DNA from: Eubacterium sp. 14-2
GTDB lineage: Bacteria > Bacillota > Clostridia > Lachnospirales > Lachnospiraceae
Assembly: GCF_000403845.2 (NCBI RefSeq)
Contig: NZ_KE159568.1
Coordinates: 683,725 to 747,724, forward strand
Direction of reading: 5' to 3'
DNA: 64,000 nt
The position numbers were made by a program, and so were the translations under genes. Numbering within the stretch: the first letter of the stretch is position 1; each line of letters begins with the position of its first letter. Shown here in pieces: positions 54,221 through 63,400 of this stretch. The notes beneath the pieces are model-generated. The model searched no databases. It had not been told where the DNA came from and worked only from the letters and a program-made list of their open reading frames with translations.

Positions 54221-54345
54221 TCAACCGGCCCTTTTCACACTTACTCCATCTCCAATCGTGACACCGGCTAAAATAACAGCTTCATAACCAATCCAAACGT
54301 CATTTCCTAATAAGACCCCGCATTTGTATATTTCATACAGGAACA
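54221..54345 (-). pseudogene. Remnant of a Vat/CatB-type hexapeptide acetyltransferase
   Basis: About 40 codons. VLLGNDVWIGYEAVILAGVT followed by IGDGV matches the C-terminal hexapeptide region of xenobiotic acetyltransferases, then a stop. Neither flank keeps the frame. The surrounding 54063-54531 holds no other gene. Confidence 0.6.
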
Positions 54346-54531
54346 GACTGCATCATACCGGGTGTTATAAACACCCAGTCTCTTCTTCCTTTTAACACAA
54401 CTGCCCAAAGACCAAATCCATACTTTTCGTAGTTCTCTAAATTCCACGCAACTTACAAAAGGTTCTTTCTATATTCCGGTATCATATGGTATCCTCCTGC
54501 TTTTCTGCACAATCATGTAACTTCAGATTTT

Positions 54532-55254
54532 CTATTTTAAACCTTTCATCATACGAGACGAAAGCAGGCATTCATCTCCATTGACCATATAAATCACCCG
54601 ATTCTGAAAATCAATTTCCCTGATATTGTCCCTGTTTACCAAAAATGAGCGGTGGCAGCGGTAAAATCGCCCATCCACCTCTTTTTCAATCTCTTTGATT
54701 TTCCCCGGAAATTCCATCTGACGATTTTTGCAATGCAGAATAATCTTATGCACATTCGGAGAAGTCTGAAAAAAGAGAATATCGTCATAATCTACAGTAA
54801 ATACCTTTTCATTCACTTTCACAGAAAAATTTGCATGTACTTTATTATTCACAGACGCAAATCTCTGACCTGCCTTGAGGATGCAGTCATAGATTCTTTT
54901 TCCCAGTTCTTCCGGGGCATCTTTCAAAATGAAATCCAGCGCTTCTAATTTATAAATAAAGGTCATATAACTCATTTCCGAATGGGTGGTAACAAAAATA
55001 ATAAATCCTCTTGGATCGTATTTCCTGATTTCCTGTGCCAGAGTCAGTCCTGTCATATCTGTGCCCAGGGCAATATCCAGAAAATATATCCCAACCTCTC
55101 CGGTTTCTTTCACTTTTTCAAGGATTCTGTGGGGATCTTCAGAAACACAGGCAAGTTCCATGTCCAGGTCTTCCATAAGGACAATATTTTCAATCACCTG
55201 CCGCATTTTCTCTCTTTCCGCTTCTATATCTTCACATATATATATTTTCAGCAT
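54532..55254 (-). CDS. LytTR-family response regulator (AgrA/ComE-like)
   Basis: 240 residues from ATG 55254 with AAGGAG ten bases upstream. The receiver has IYICEDIEAEREKMRQVIEN and phospho-Asp in GIYFLDIALGTDMTGL. The C-terminal LytTR domain shows DILFFQTSPNVHKIILHCKN, GRFYRCHRSFLVNRDNIREI and NRVIYMVNGDECLLSSR. Probable partner of the AgrC-like kinase at 56596. It probably acts on the ABC genes nearby through a direct-repeat type site. Confidence 0.92.
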   Translation of the reverse strand: MLKIYICEDIEAEREKMRQVIENIVLMEDLDMELACVSEDPHRILEKVKETGEVGIYFLDIALGTDMTGLTLAQEIRKYDPRGFIIFVTTHSEMSYMTFIYKLEALDFILKDAPEELGKRIYDCILKAGQRFASVNNKVHANFSVKVNEKVFTVDYDDILFFQTSPNVHKIILHCKNRQMEFPGKIKEIEKEVDGRFYRCHRSFLVNRDNIREIDFQNRVIYMVNGDECLLSSRMMKGLK

Positions 55255-55460
55255 ACTGCATTTTCTCCTTACCATAGCAAAAACAAATCTTTCCGGCCGG
55301 CTGTACCGGAAAGATTTCTTTTTTGATATTATACGAAATGCCTGAAATTTGTCAATAAAACGTATACCAGTCACCATCATTCCGCATATTTTTAACATAC
55401 CGCTGAACCCAAAGGAACCGGACAGTTTCTCTCGGTTCAGGCAGGTGTTAAAATCATACC

Positions 55461-56330
55461 TCAGTTCTTCATAAGTTCTAAGAATGTATCTTCCAGAGTT
55501 TCACATGCCTCATAAAGTCCTGTCATTACCACATTGTGCGATGCCAGTAATTTTGCCACATCATTCTTTTCATCGGCGCCAATCCTGATTCGAACCTCCT
55601 GTCCGTTCTGCAAAACCACATGATATCCATTCTCCTGAAGAATTTTCTGTGCTGTTTCTGTATCCAGGCTTTCTATTACATAAGTAATCTGTTTCTCCTT
55701 TTTATCATCGTGGAAATCCATAAACTGAATGACTTCACCTTTTTTGATGATAATGGCCCTGTCACACATTTTTTCCAGTTCCCCCAGCAGGTGACTGGAA
55801 ATCAATACCGTAATCTTCTTTTCATTTGCTATTTTCCTGATATATTCACGGATTTCATAAATACCTTCCGGATCCAGTCCATTGGTGGGTTCATCCAGTA
55901 TCAAAACATCCGGATCTTTTAATAAAGCCTGAGCAATTCCCAGCCTCTGTCTCATGCCAAGGGAGTATGTTCGGACGTTCTTATTTGCAGCATCCGCAAG
56001 TCCTAACAGTTCCAGAAGCTCTTCTGCCTTCTTTTTCCCTGCGCCATTTAACCGGGCAAAGTACATCAGATTCTGATATCCCGTGCTGTATGGATAAAAT
56101 CCAGGTGTTTCAATCATGCAGCCAATATCTCTGACACCGCTTAAATCCACTTCTCCGGTATAATCCCTGGTCAGTCCCACCAGGATTTTCATGATACTGG
56201 TTTTCCCGGCTCCATTGGGCCCAATCAGCCCCACAATCTCCCCGCTTCCCAGTTCAAAGGATACCTTATTTAAAATCTGAAAGTCTTTTGCTTTTTTACT
56301 GACATTTTTAACTTTTAATACACTTTTCAT
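55461..56330 (-). CDS. ABC exporter ATPase, BcrA-like
   Basis: 289 residues from ATG 56330, with GGAGG upstream. Walker A GLIGPNGAGKTSIMK, signature VRTYSLGMRQRLGIAQALLK, Walker B VLILDEPTNGLDPEGI, H-loop LISSHLLGELEKM. The C-terminal ~75 residues match the BcrA/LanF type. The matching permease is 1.6 kb away, beyond the kinase gene. Confidence 0.93.
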   Translation of the reverse strand: MKSVLKVKNVSKKAKDFQILNKVSFELGSGEIVGLIGPNGAGKTSIMKILVGLTRDYTGEVDLSGVRDIGCMIETPGFYPYSTGYQNLMYFARLNGAGKKKAEELLELLGLADAANKNVRTYSLGMRQRLGIAQALLKDPDVLILDEPTNGLDPEGIYEIREYIRKIANEKKITVLISSHLLGELEKMCDRAIIIKKGEVIQFMDFHDDKKEKQITYVIESLDTETAQKILQENGYHVVLQNGQEVRIRIGADEKNDVAKLLASHNVVMTGLYEACETLEDTFLELMKN

Positions 56331-56460
56331 TTTTCTGTCTTCTCCTCCCGATCCTGCTCTTCTGATTTCCCTGTTCACCTGACAGCCTTATAAGAGAAAT
56401 GATTCTGCAATTTCTGTTATCCGACCTCTATTATAAAACAAAAATCCCTGTTTTCCATTT

Positions 56461-56473
56461 TCTGTCGTAAACG
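56461..56473. promoter_or_regulatory. Candidate LytTR regulator site, copy A
   Basis: TCTGTCGTAAACG lies between the divergent ATPase and kinase genes. It starts 25 bases upstream of a TATAAT (56430-56435, minus) serving the ATPase gene; no good -35 is visible there. The same 13 bases occur ahead of the permease gene at 58761. Confidence 0.55.
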
Positions 56474-56595
56474 ACCGTTTTTAAATCATAAATGCGGCTT
56501 CTCTTGCCAATTTACCCATAATGAAGTATAATAATCCAACATCAGGATACCTTTGGAAGTTCTGGCACTGAGTTTGTACCTTAAGGAGTTTTTTT

Positions 56596-57900
56596 ATGGA
56601 TACCATTTATTTAATTTCTTCCGTATCATGTGCGCTTATGCTGACCTGTGACATTTTTGTACTGGTTCACCCACAGCTTTCCCTGAAAAAGTACCTTATT
56701 TTCTTTTTTTCATTTTCTGCACTTTTTTACATACAGATGTATTTTACCTTTTATCCCATGCTGTTTGTGACACTTGCGGTAAATTCTGTTCTGCTGGCAA
56801 AATTTACTGAGAAATTATACTATGTTTTTTATGTTCCCCTGGGCTATATTGTAAACTGCATTTCCCTCAATTTGTTTGGGCTTGCCCTCAATCTTTTACT
56901 GGATATTTCTGTAAAAGAATTAAACGCTGATAAACTCCTTTTAATCCTATATACGATCCCTGTAATAGCGGCGTCCTGTTCTGTTCTTTATCTGGTCAGA
57001 CGGCTGTTTCAGAAATATCTTATGGACACTTTTGAAACCATGAACAAAAAGCTGCTCATTTTCATTGCTCTGACCCTTTTGCTCTGTGCTTTTATGGTTT
57101 TCATAATGGCTTCTTTTTTTGACAACATAGATATCACTCACAGAGAATACCTTTTAATGGTCTCTTCTCTTATCCTTTATTTTCTGTTTACAGTCAGTAT
57201 GATTTCCATCGTACTTCATGCAGCCATACAAAATTATGAAGCCCGGAAAAAAGTGGAATATCTGGAAAATTTAAATGAATACACCAGAAATCTGGAACTG
57301 GTATATGACAGACTGCGTTCTTTCAAGCATGACTACGTCAATATCATGGCTTCCCTGGCTGCCTATATTGATGAGAAAAAATATGATGAGCTGGAAATCT
57401 TTTTCCATGAACATATTTTACCAATGCAGAAAGACCTTACGCAAAAAAACGGGGCTTTAAACAACTTATTACATGTCAGAATACTGGAGCTGAAAAGTAT
57501 TTTATATGCCAAACTTCTTCTGGCCGTCAATCAGGATATTGAAGTGAATATTGATATCCCCGACGAAATCGACTCCATTCACATGGATCCTGTTGACCTG
57601 ACCAGAATGCTTGGAATTTTTCTGGACAACGCCATGGAGGCATGTCTGGAAACAGAACATCCCCTTCTTAATTTCCATCTGGGCAAAATGAATCAGGACA
57701 CCGTATTTATCATATCAAATACCTTTACTGACAAAGGGCTTTCCGTAGCTCAGATGTACAAAAAGGACGTGACCACAAAGGGAGCCGGACATGGCATAGG
57801 CCTTTCCAGTGTGTCTGAAATCCTGAACCGCTATGACAATATTTATCATGAAACTTCCATAACAGACGGCCTGTTCATACAACAGGTTCAGATATCATAA
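56596..57900 (+). CDS. AgrC-like sensor histidine kinase (GHKL type)
   Basis: 434 residues. Six to seven membrane segments cover about residues 5-210. The cytoplasmic part has the phospho-His in YDRLRSFKHDYVNIMASLAA, N-box LTRMLGIFLDNAMEACLETE and G-box TKGAGHGIGLSSVSEIL. The layout matches peptide-sensing AgrC/ComD kinases; the ligand is unknown. It reads opposite to the ABC genes on both sides. Confidence 0.92.
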   Translation: MDTIYLISSVSCALMLTCDIFVLVHPQLSLKKYLIFFFSFSALFYIQMYFTFYPMLFVTLAVNSVLLAKFTEKLYYVFYVPLGYIVNCISLNLFGLALNLLLDISVKELNADKLLLILYTIPVIAASCSVLYLVRRLFQKYLMDTFETMNKKLLIFIALTLLLCAFMVFIMASFFDNIDITHREYLLMVSSLILYFLFTVSMISIVLHAAIQNYEARKKVEYLENLNEYTRNLELVYDRLRSFKHDYVNIMASLAAYIDEKKYDELEIFFHEHILPMQKDLTQKNGALNNLLHVRILELKSILYAKLLLAVNQDIEVNIDIPDEIDSIHMDPVDLTRMLGIFLDNAMEACLETEHPLLNFHLGKMNQDTVFIISNTFTDKGLSVAQMYKKDVTTKGAGHGIGLSSVSEILNRYDNIYHETSITDGLFIQQVQIS

Positions 57901-57953
57901 AACGCATGTGCAGGCATTTTATGATATCTGCTTATGAAAGACCGGCCTGCCTT

Positions 57954-58679
57954 TTATAAATCTTTTTTCTGCAAAACAGTCATACCGGCAATGGAAAAGA
58001 CAGTACCTGTGATAATAAACACTGCCATGTTTTTGATGCTCCAGTCCTGATACATCAGGAACTGATCCGACAGACAGAACGGAACATAATCCATTACTTT
58101 CCCCATGGCTGTTATTTTCTGTCCGATCAGCTGTAAAATACCCGGCATTACCCAAAACAGTATGATCAGGTAAATAAAAGGCGTAATCGTTGTGTTCAGA
58201 AAACATGTAAGCATAACTGCCGTTGCTCCCACGGCAAATCCATAAATCAGATAAATCAGCATTTCCTTTCCAATGGTTCCAACCAGCATCACGGGTGTCC
58301 AGGGCTGTTTACAGATGATTAACGCAATGTCATATAAAATTCCCCCGCATAACCCAATCAGCATACCGCAAAGAGCTATGCTCACAATTTTTGCCATGAT
58401 AATCTGGTTTCTGCTGCCTCTGGATGTAAAAACAAATGTCACTGTTTTCAGATCAAATTCTTCTCCCAGACTCCCTGCGGCTAAAAACATAATTAAAATA
58501 CTGGCAAAGTTTCCGAAAAATGCAATGACATTGTGTACCCCAAAACTGTCCGGATAACTGTATGCACCGTATGTCATCCCTCCGCCCATAACCAGCACCA
58601 TGAGCAGTCCCGACAGGAACGTTCTTTTTTTCAGTAATTTTGCCAGTTCCAGCACTGTAATATCTGTTATTCTCTTCAT
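57954..58679 (-). CDS. ABC-2 type permease, partner of the BcrA-like ATPase
   Basis: 241 residues with six hydrophobic segments. Typical end features KLLKKRTFLSGLLMVLVMGG, FDLKTVTFVFTSRGSRNQII and MAVFIITGTVFSIAGMTVLQ. AAAGGAGG lies about eight bases ahead of the ATG. A TATAAT at 58709-58714 with no good -35 suggests activator-dependent expression. Confidence 0.85.
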   Translation of the reverse strand: MKRITDITVLELAKLLKKRTFLSGLLMVLVMGGGMTYGAYSYPDSFGVHNVIAFFGNFASILIMFLAAGSLGEEFDLKTVTFVFTSRGSRNQIIMAKIVSIALCGMLIGLCGGILYDIALIICKQPWTPVMLVGTIGKEMLIYLIYGFAVGATAVMLTCFLNTTITPFIYLIILFWVMPGILQLIGQKITAMGKVMDYVPFCLSDQFLMYQDWSIKNMAVFIITGTVFSIAGMTVLQKKDL

Positions 58680-58730
58680 AACTGTGCACCTCCTTTCGAT
58701 CTGATCCCATTATAATCTTTTTCCCTTCCC

Positions 58731-58757
58731 ATGCCCGTTTTTTTCCTAAACGGGCAT
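58731..58757. terminator. Hairpin after the TetR gene
   Basis: ATGCCCGTTT (58731-58740) with AAACGGGCAT (58748-58757), 10-bp stem, 7-base loop. It lies between the TetR stop and the permease promoter. It may terminate, although the U-tract is weak. Confidence 0.45.
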
Positions 58758-58760
58758 AAA

Positions 58761-58773
58761 TCTGTCGTAAACG
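58761..58773. promoter_or_regulatory. Candidate LytTR regulator site, copy B
   Basis: TCTGTCGTAAACG, identical to 56461-56473. It lies 46 bases upstream of the permease -10. Compared with copy A the distance differs by 21 bases, close to two helical turns, so the site faces the same side of DNA. Confidence 0.55.
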
Positions 58774-58783
58774 CAGGACTGTT

Positions 58784-59341
58784 TCAGTAAAGAGCCCTGC
58801 GGACAATCTCCAGTACAGCAGAGGAATCATAATCCTGCCGAAGCAGAGCGGACAACATCAGGGAAAACAGGACGTCCGCAAATTTTTCCACTGTAAACTG
58901 CTCCGTAAAGGCGCCGGCCCGAATCCTGGAATCCCGTTTTAAGACAGAACACAGTTCCTCCGGGATATGCTTCCAGGCCTGCTGCATTCTCCGTTTTCCA
59001 TCCGCTTTATCCTCCTGCATGAAACCCAGGGAGTGCAGTGTAAAAAAACCGGGATATTGCCTGCATCCATATTCCATCCGTTCGTATATCCAGATGATAC
59101 AGGCCTGGGTATCCTGAAACACTCCTGTGTCCTTTGGACGATGAAAAATTCCGCACCAGACGCTTTCTGCCGCTGCACTCACCAGCGCAGCTTTAGAATC
59201 AAAATAATTGTAAATGGAGCCCACCGATACCCCGCAGGCCGCGGCAACAGAACGGATGTTAAGGGCCGACCACCCCTGCTGGCGGATGAGCTCCCGGCTG
59301 GTTTTCAGAATATCTTCTTTTGATGTTACAACTGTATTCAT
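58784..59341 (-). CDS. TetR-family regulator
   Basis: 185 residues. The HTH ALNIRSVAAACGVSVGSIYN then YFDSKAALVSAAA is typical. GGGAG lies five bases ahead of ATG 59341. The start overlaps the region of the upstream gene's stop, so it is coupled to the membrane-protein run at 59344-64000, possibly as its regulator. Confidence 0.88.
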   Translation of the reverse strand: MNTVVTSKEDILKTSRELIRQQGWSALNIRSVAAACGVSVGSIYNYFDSKAALVSAAAESVWCGIFHRPKDTGVFQDTQACIIWIYERMEYGCRQYPGFFTLHSLGFMQEDKADGKRRMQQAWKHIPEELCSVLKRDSRIRAGAFTEQFTVEKFADVLFSLMLSALLRQDYDSSAVLEIVRRALY

Positions 59342-59343
59342 TA

Positions 59344-59997
59344 TCACTCCCGAATCAGCGTATACAGATTCCCTTCCCCTTCGTTCATTCCGTTAAAATA
59401 TGTTATACTGTTTAAGTCGTATCTGACTGCATAGGTAATACCGCCGCCTCCGTCTCTGGTTCCCAGCACCTTAACCACACCCGACGAGGGAATCGTAAGG
59501 GTAACGGGTTTGTTTTTTATCATAAAAGGATCACCCAACGGCACATCATCCACCAGTACCTGCACATAGTCTCCGTCTTCAGCAGCATAATCCCATATAT
59601 GCAGCTCTGAAGTATCTTTCTTCGAGGAGTGTGTAATGATGTGATCCTGGCCTGGCATCTGCTGATCTTTCATCAGAAGCCTTGTTCCCACTTTCAGTTC
59701 TGCGGATTCTCCCTTTTCCAGAGCTTCTGCCGCTGCGTCAGATGTATCCACAACAGAAGTGCTGTTCAAAGTGCTCAGAGCAATCAGGGCAGCGATGAAC
59801 ACGCCAAGAAATGCCAGCCCTGTCCTTTTCAGAATCCTGTTGAGCCCTGAACTTTCTGCTCCGGTTCCTGCAGCATTCCCCTGTGTTCTCTGAAATTCAT
59901 TTCGGTTTCCGTTTCCGGCAGAATCTCCGGCATAATTTCCGGAAAATCTCTCTGACTGTGTTGTCTGCGTATTCTCTCTCAGTCGTGTATCACGCAT
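59344..59997 (-). CDS. Single-pass membrane protein with an extracellular domain, unknown function
   Basis: 217 residues from ATG 59997 with GGAGG eight bases upstream. A polar Asn/Gly/Thr-rich N-terminus (~60 residues) is followed by one helix near residue 68 (LAFLGVFIAALIALSTL). A ~130-residue outside beta-rich domain includes IWDYAAEDGDYVQVLVDDVP, which may be a small binding module. Third in the run behind the AAA+ gene. Confidence 0.7.
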   Translation of the reverse strand: MRDTRLRENTQTTQSERFSGNYAGDSAGNGNRNEFQRTQGNAAGTGAESSGLNRILKRTGLAFLGVFIAALIALSTLNSTSVVDTSDAAAEALEKGESAELKVGTRLLMKDQQMPGQDHIITHSSKKDTSELHIWDYAAEDGDYVQVLVDDVPLGDPFMIKNKPVTLTIPSSGVVKVLGTRDGGGGITYAVRYDLNSITYFNGMNEGEGNLYTLIRE

Positions 59998-60448
59998 CGT
60001 TTCTCCTCCCAAACCTTGCCGGTTTTTTATGAAAATACCAGCACATAATAAGCCTTCCGGCCACAATTTCTCCAATCATAAGCAGTATAAACATCCGGTG
60101 TCTTTCATCATTCTGTATTTCAAACCCATAATTCAGCAATTCTTCTGCTATCACCAGAATCAGCATATCCACCGTGAAAATTTTTACATAAGGATACAGC
60201 CATGGAAAGAAACGAAAACACCGGCGGAAAGGCGGAATCAGCATGGTCAGCGAGATTACCAGACTTATCACCAGCAATACCTCCGCTCCCCCTGTCATCG
60301 TTGCATACCCTGTTGTCAGAATTTCTGCAATATCGCTGTAAGGCACCAGGATAACTGCAGGTGGCAGAACCAGTACGATCCACAGCACTACAGCCAGAAA
60401 CCAGACAACTGCTGCCAGAATGGAAAGTGCATTCCACAACTTTTTCAT
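59990..60448 (-). CDS. Four-helix membrane protein, unknown function
   Basis: 152 residues with helices at about 8-34, 56-70, 84-105 and 119-136. The end GRLIMCWYFHKKPARFGRRN is basic. The gene overlaps both neighbours (4 bases with the AAA+ gene, 8 bases with the next gene), so all three are translated together. No known family recognised. Confidence 0.72.
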   Translation of the reverse strand: MKKLWNALSILAAVVWFLAVVLWIVLVLPPAVILVPYSDIAEILTTGYATMTGGAEVLLVISLVISLTMLIPPFRRCFRFFPWLYPYVKIFTVDMLILVIAEELLNYGFEIQNDERHRMFILLMIGEIVAGRLIMCWYFHKKPARFGRRNDA

Positions 60449-63400
60449 AATGAAATCACCTCCCTGATATCATTTTCTGTAATCATCATCAAATCCTCCG
60501 CGTCCATTTCTCCTTCACTGCTCAGACGCAGCGCCTGTGCGTTCAGAGATTTCTCAAACACATTTCTGACAAACCTGCCGTTTCCAAACTGAGGCTGTTT
60601 TCTTCCTGTCTCAAATACATTCCTCAGCAGAGCTTCAGCCGACGGGTGCAGCATATACCCCTGCTCGGAATACATCTTTCCTGCGATAGCCATCAGTTCA
60701 TCTGTCCCATAATCCTCAAATTCTATGATATTCGGAAATCTCGACTCCAGCCCTGCATTCTGAGCCAGGAAATTCTGCATGTCATGGCTGTATCCTGCCA
60801 GAATCACAACCAGTCTGTCCCGGTTGTCATCCATCATTTTTACCAGTGTATCAATGGCTTCTTTGCCGAAATCGTTCTCTCCGCCCTGGGCCAGAGAATA
60901 TGCTTCATCTATAAAAAGCACACCGTCCAGGGCACTTTCTGTAACTTCACGGGTTTTCATGGCAGTCTGCCCCACATAACCGGCAACCAGGCCGGAACGG
61001 TCCGTTTCCACCAGTTTATTTGTATGAATCACTCCCATATTGGCCAGCACATTGGCAACGGTCCGGGCCATCATGGTTTTTCCGGTTCCCGGATTGCCCA
61101 TAAAAATCATGTGCAGCGTCTGGGTACTGTTTATTTTCATTCCCTGTTTTCTGCGTTCTTCCTGTACTTTCAGACGGGCATTCAGGCTGCGGATATACCT
61201 TTTCACAGATTCCAGCCCAATTACCCCGCTCAGATCCTGCTCCAGGTCATATACTTCTGTCTTCTGAGTATCAGAAGCAATATCTTCCGGTATCAGCAGT
61301 ATCATATCCTCCTCAGAAACATCGGAAACTGCAATTCTGCCGGACTGCCTGCGGACGATTTCTTCCACAAAATTCCGAATCATTCTTCCGTTTCCTGATG
61401 AGGCGCGGGAATGTTTTTTCAGGGTAAATATTTCTTCTTTTAATACAGGTACTGCTGCTTCTGAAAGGCAAAAGCCCTTTTTCTGAATCATATCTTTTCC
61501 GATTTCAAAAAGTTCTTCTGCCGTATAGTCCGGAAATTCTATCTGCAATGGAAATCTGGATTCCAGACCGGAATTGGCCTTCATAAAATCTTTCATTTCT
61601 TTCGTGTAACCCGCCAGAATCACCAGGATTTCTCCCCGGAAATCTTCAATCAGCTTTACCAGCGTGTCAATACATTCCTGTCCAAAGCTGCCTCCGTCAT
61701 TCATAATGGCATAGGCCTCGTCCACAAACAGCACGCCTCCCAGGGCGGATTTAAACACTTCTTCTGTCTTTTTCGCTGTATGGCCCACATATTCCGCCAC
61801 CAGTCCCCCTCTGTCTGTTTCCACCAGATGGCCGGATTTCAGCAGCCCCATGGCATGGAACATCTCAGCAACCACACGGGCAATCGTAGTCTTTCCGGTT
61901 CCGGGATTTCCGCTGAATATCATATTCAGAGACTGGGTCGTATCAACTTTCAGTTCTGCTTTTTTCCGTTTTTCCTGGGCCAGAAGCACATTATACTGGC
62001 TTCTCACAACAGATTTCACCTGTTCCAGGCCGATAATGCCTTTCAGCGCTTTTTCCAGGTCAAATTTTTCTTTCTCTTCCAGACCAAAATCAGAGCTGGT
62101 CAGAAGTTCCAGATTCTGGCTGGCATCCGCCACAATTCTCTGGGACTGTTTTAATATGGCGGCTTCTGTCAGGTTTCTCACCAGGCGGCCGTTTCCGCTG
62201 TCATTCCGCCCTCTGATCTGGCGCTTTTCAAATTCTTCCAGCAAAGGCTCCCGGCAGTCCTCTGCCAGCACATAACCTTTGCTTTTCACGGTGACTTCAG
62301 CAATCCGGTACATTTCCTCCGGTGTATAATCTTCAAAATTGATCTGATTGGGAAATCTGGATTTCAACCCCGGATTCGTTCTGATAAAGTCCTCCATCTC
62401 ATCTTCATAGCCGGCCAGAATAACCACAAGGTTATCCCTGTTATCTTCCATCCCTTTTACCAGTGTGTCGATTGCTTCCACGCCGAACATATCGTTTTCG
62501 TCCCGGCACAGTGCATAGGCCTCGTCAATGAACAGCACGCCTCCGATTGCCGATTTTATCACATTTGAAGTCAGCACTGCCGTATGGCCCACATACTGCC
62601 CCACCAGTTCAGAACGGCTGACTTCCCGCAGCTGCCCGGAAGTCAGCACCCCTATGGCTTTCAGGTATTTTGCCACAATCCGGGCGATGGTGGTTTTTCC
62701 GGTTCCGGGATTTCCTGTAAAAATCATATGCATTGAGATATCAGCTGCCTTCAGTCCCCGGCTCTCTCTGAGCTGCTGGACTTTCAGGTTGTTTTCCAGA
62801 TTGAGCACATATTCTTTCACCGAATCAAGTCCGATAACCTCTGCCAGTTCCTGTTTCACCTGTTCGATTCCTGCTTCGTCATAGCGTTTCTGGAAATCTT
62901 TCAGCCAGATTGTCCGCCCGTTTTTCATGAAATATCCGTCTTCATAGCCGATAACCGCCCGTTCTTCTCCATTTGCAGGATTCTGCAGACGGTATTCCGC
63001 CAGCGGTTTGTATATATTTTCCTCTATATTAATCTGCAGTCCCCTGATACCTTCAGCCAGACTGTACTCCTGCCTGAGCTGCTCCGTAAAGGTGGTTTCC
63101 ATCTCCAGACGGATCTGAAGATGCTGCATGGTTTTCTTCCGGAATTCTTCCGTCAGTCCTTTTATCACTTCTCTTATTTCATCTTCTCCCAGGTGCTCAA
63201 GACATATGATATCCCCCAGTTTTCGGATGAAATCCTGCCCCAGAATCTCTGACACCCTGGTTTCCCCAGCACTGGAAGTAAATATAAAATATTTCCCCCG
63301 TGCTGACAGCACAAGATTCCGCCCTGTATTTCCTGCAGGCAGACGGCAGAAGCCTTCGGAAATTATTTTTATAACAGTATCAATATCTCCGGCATTAATC

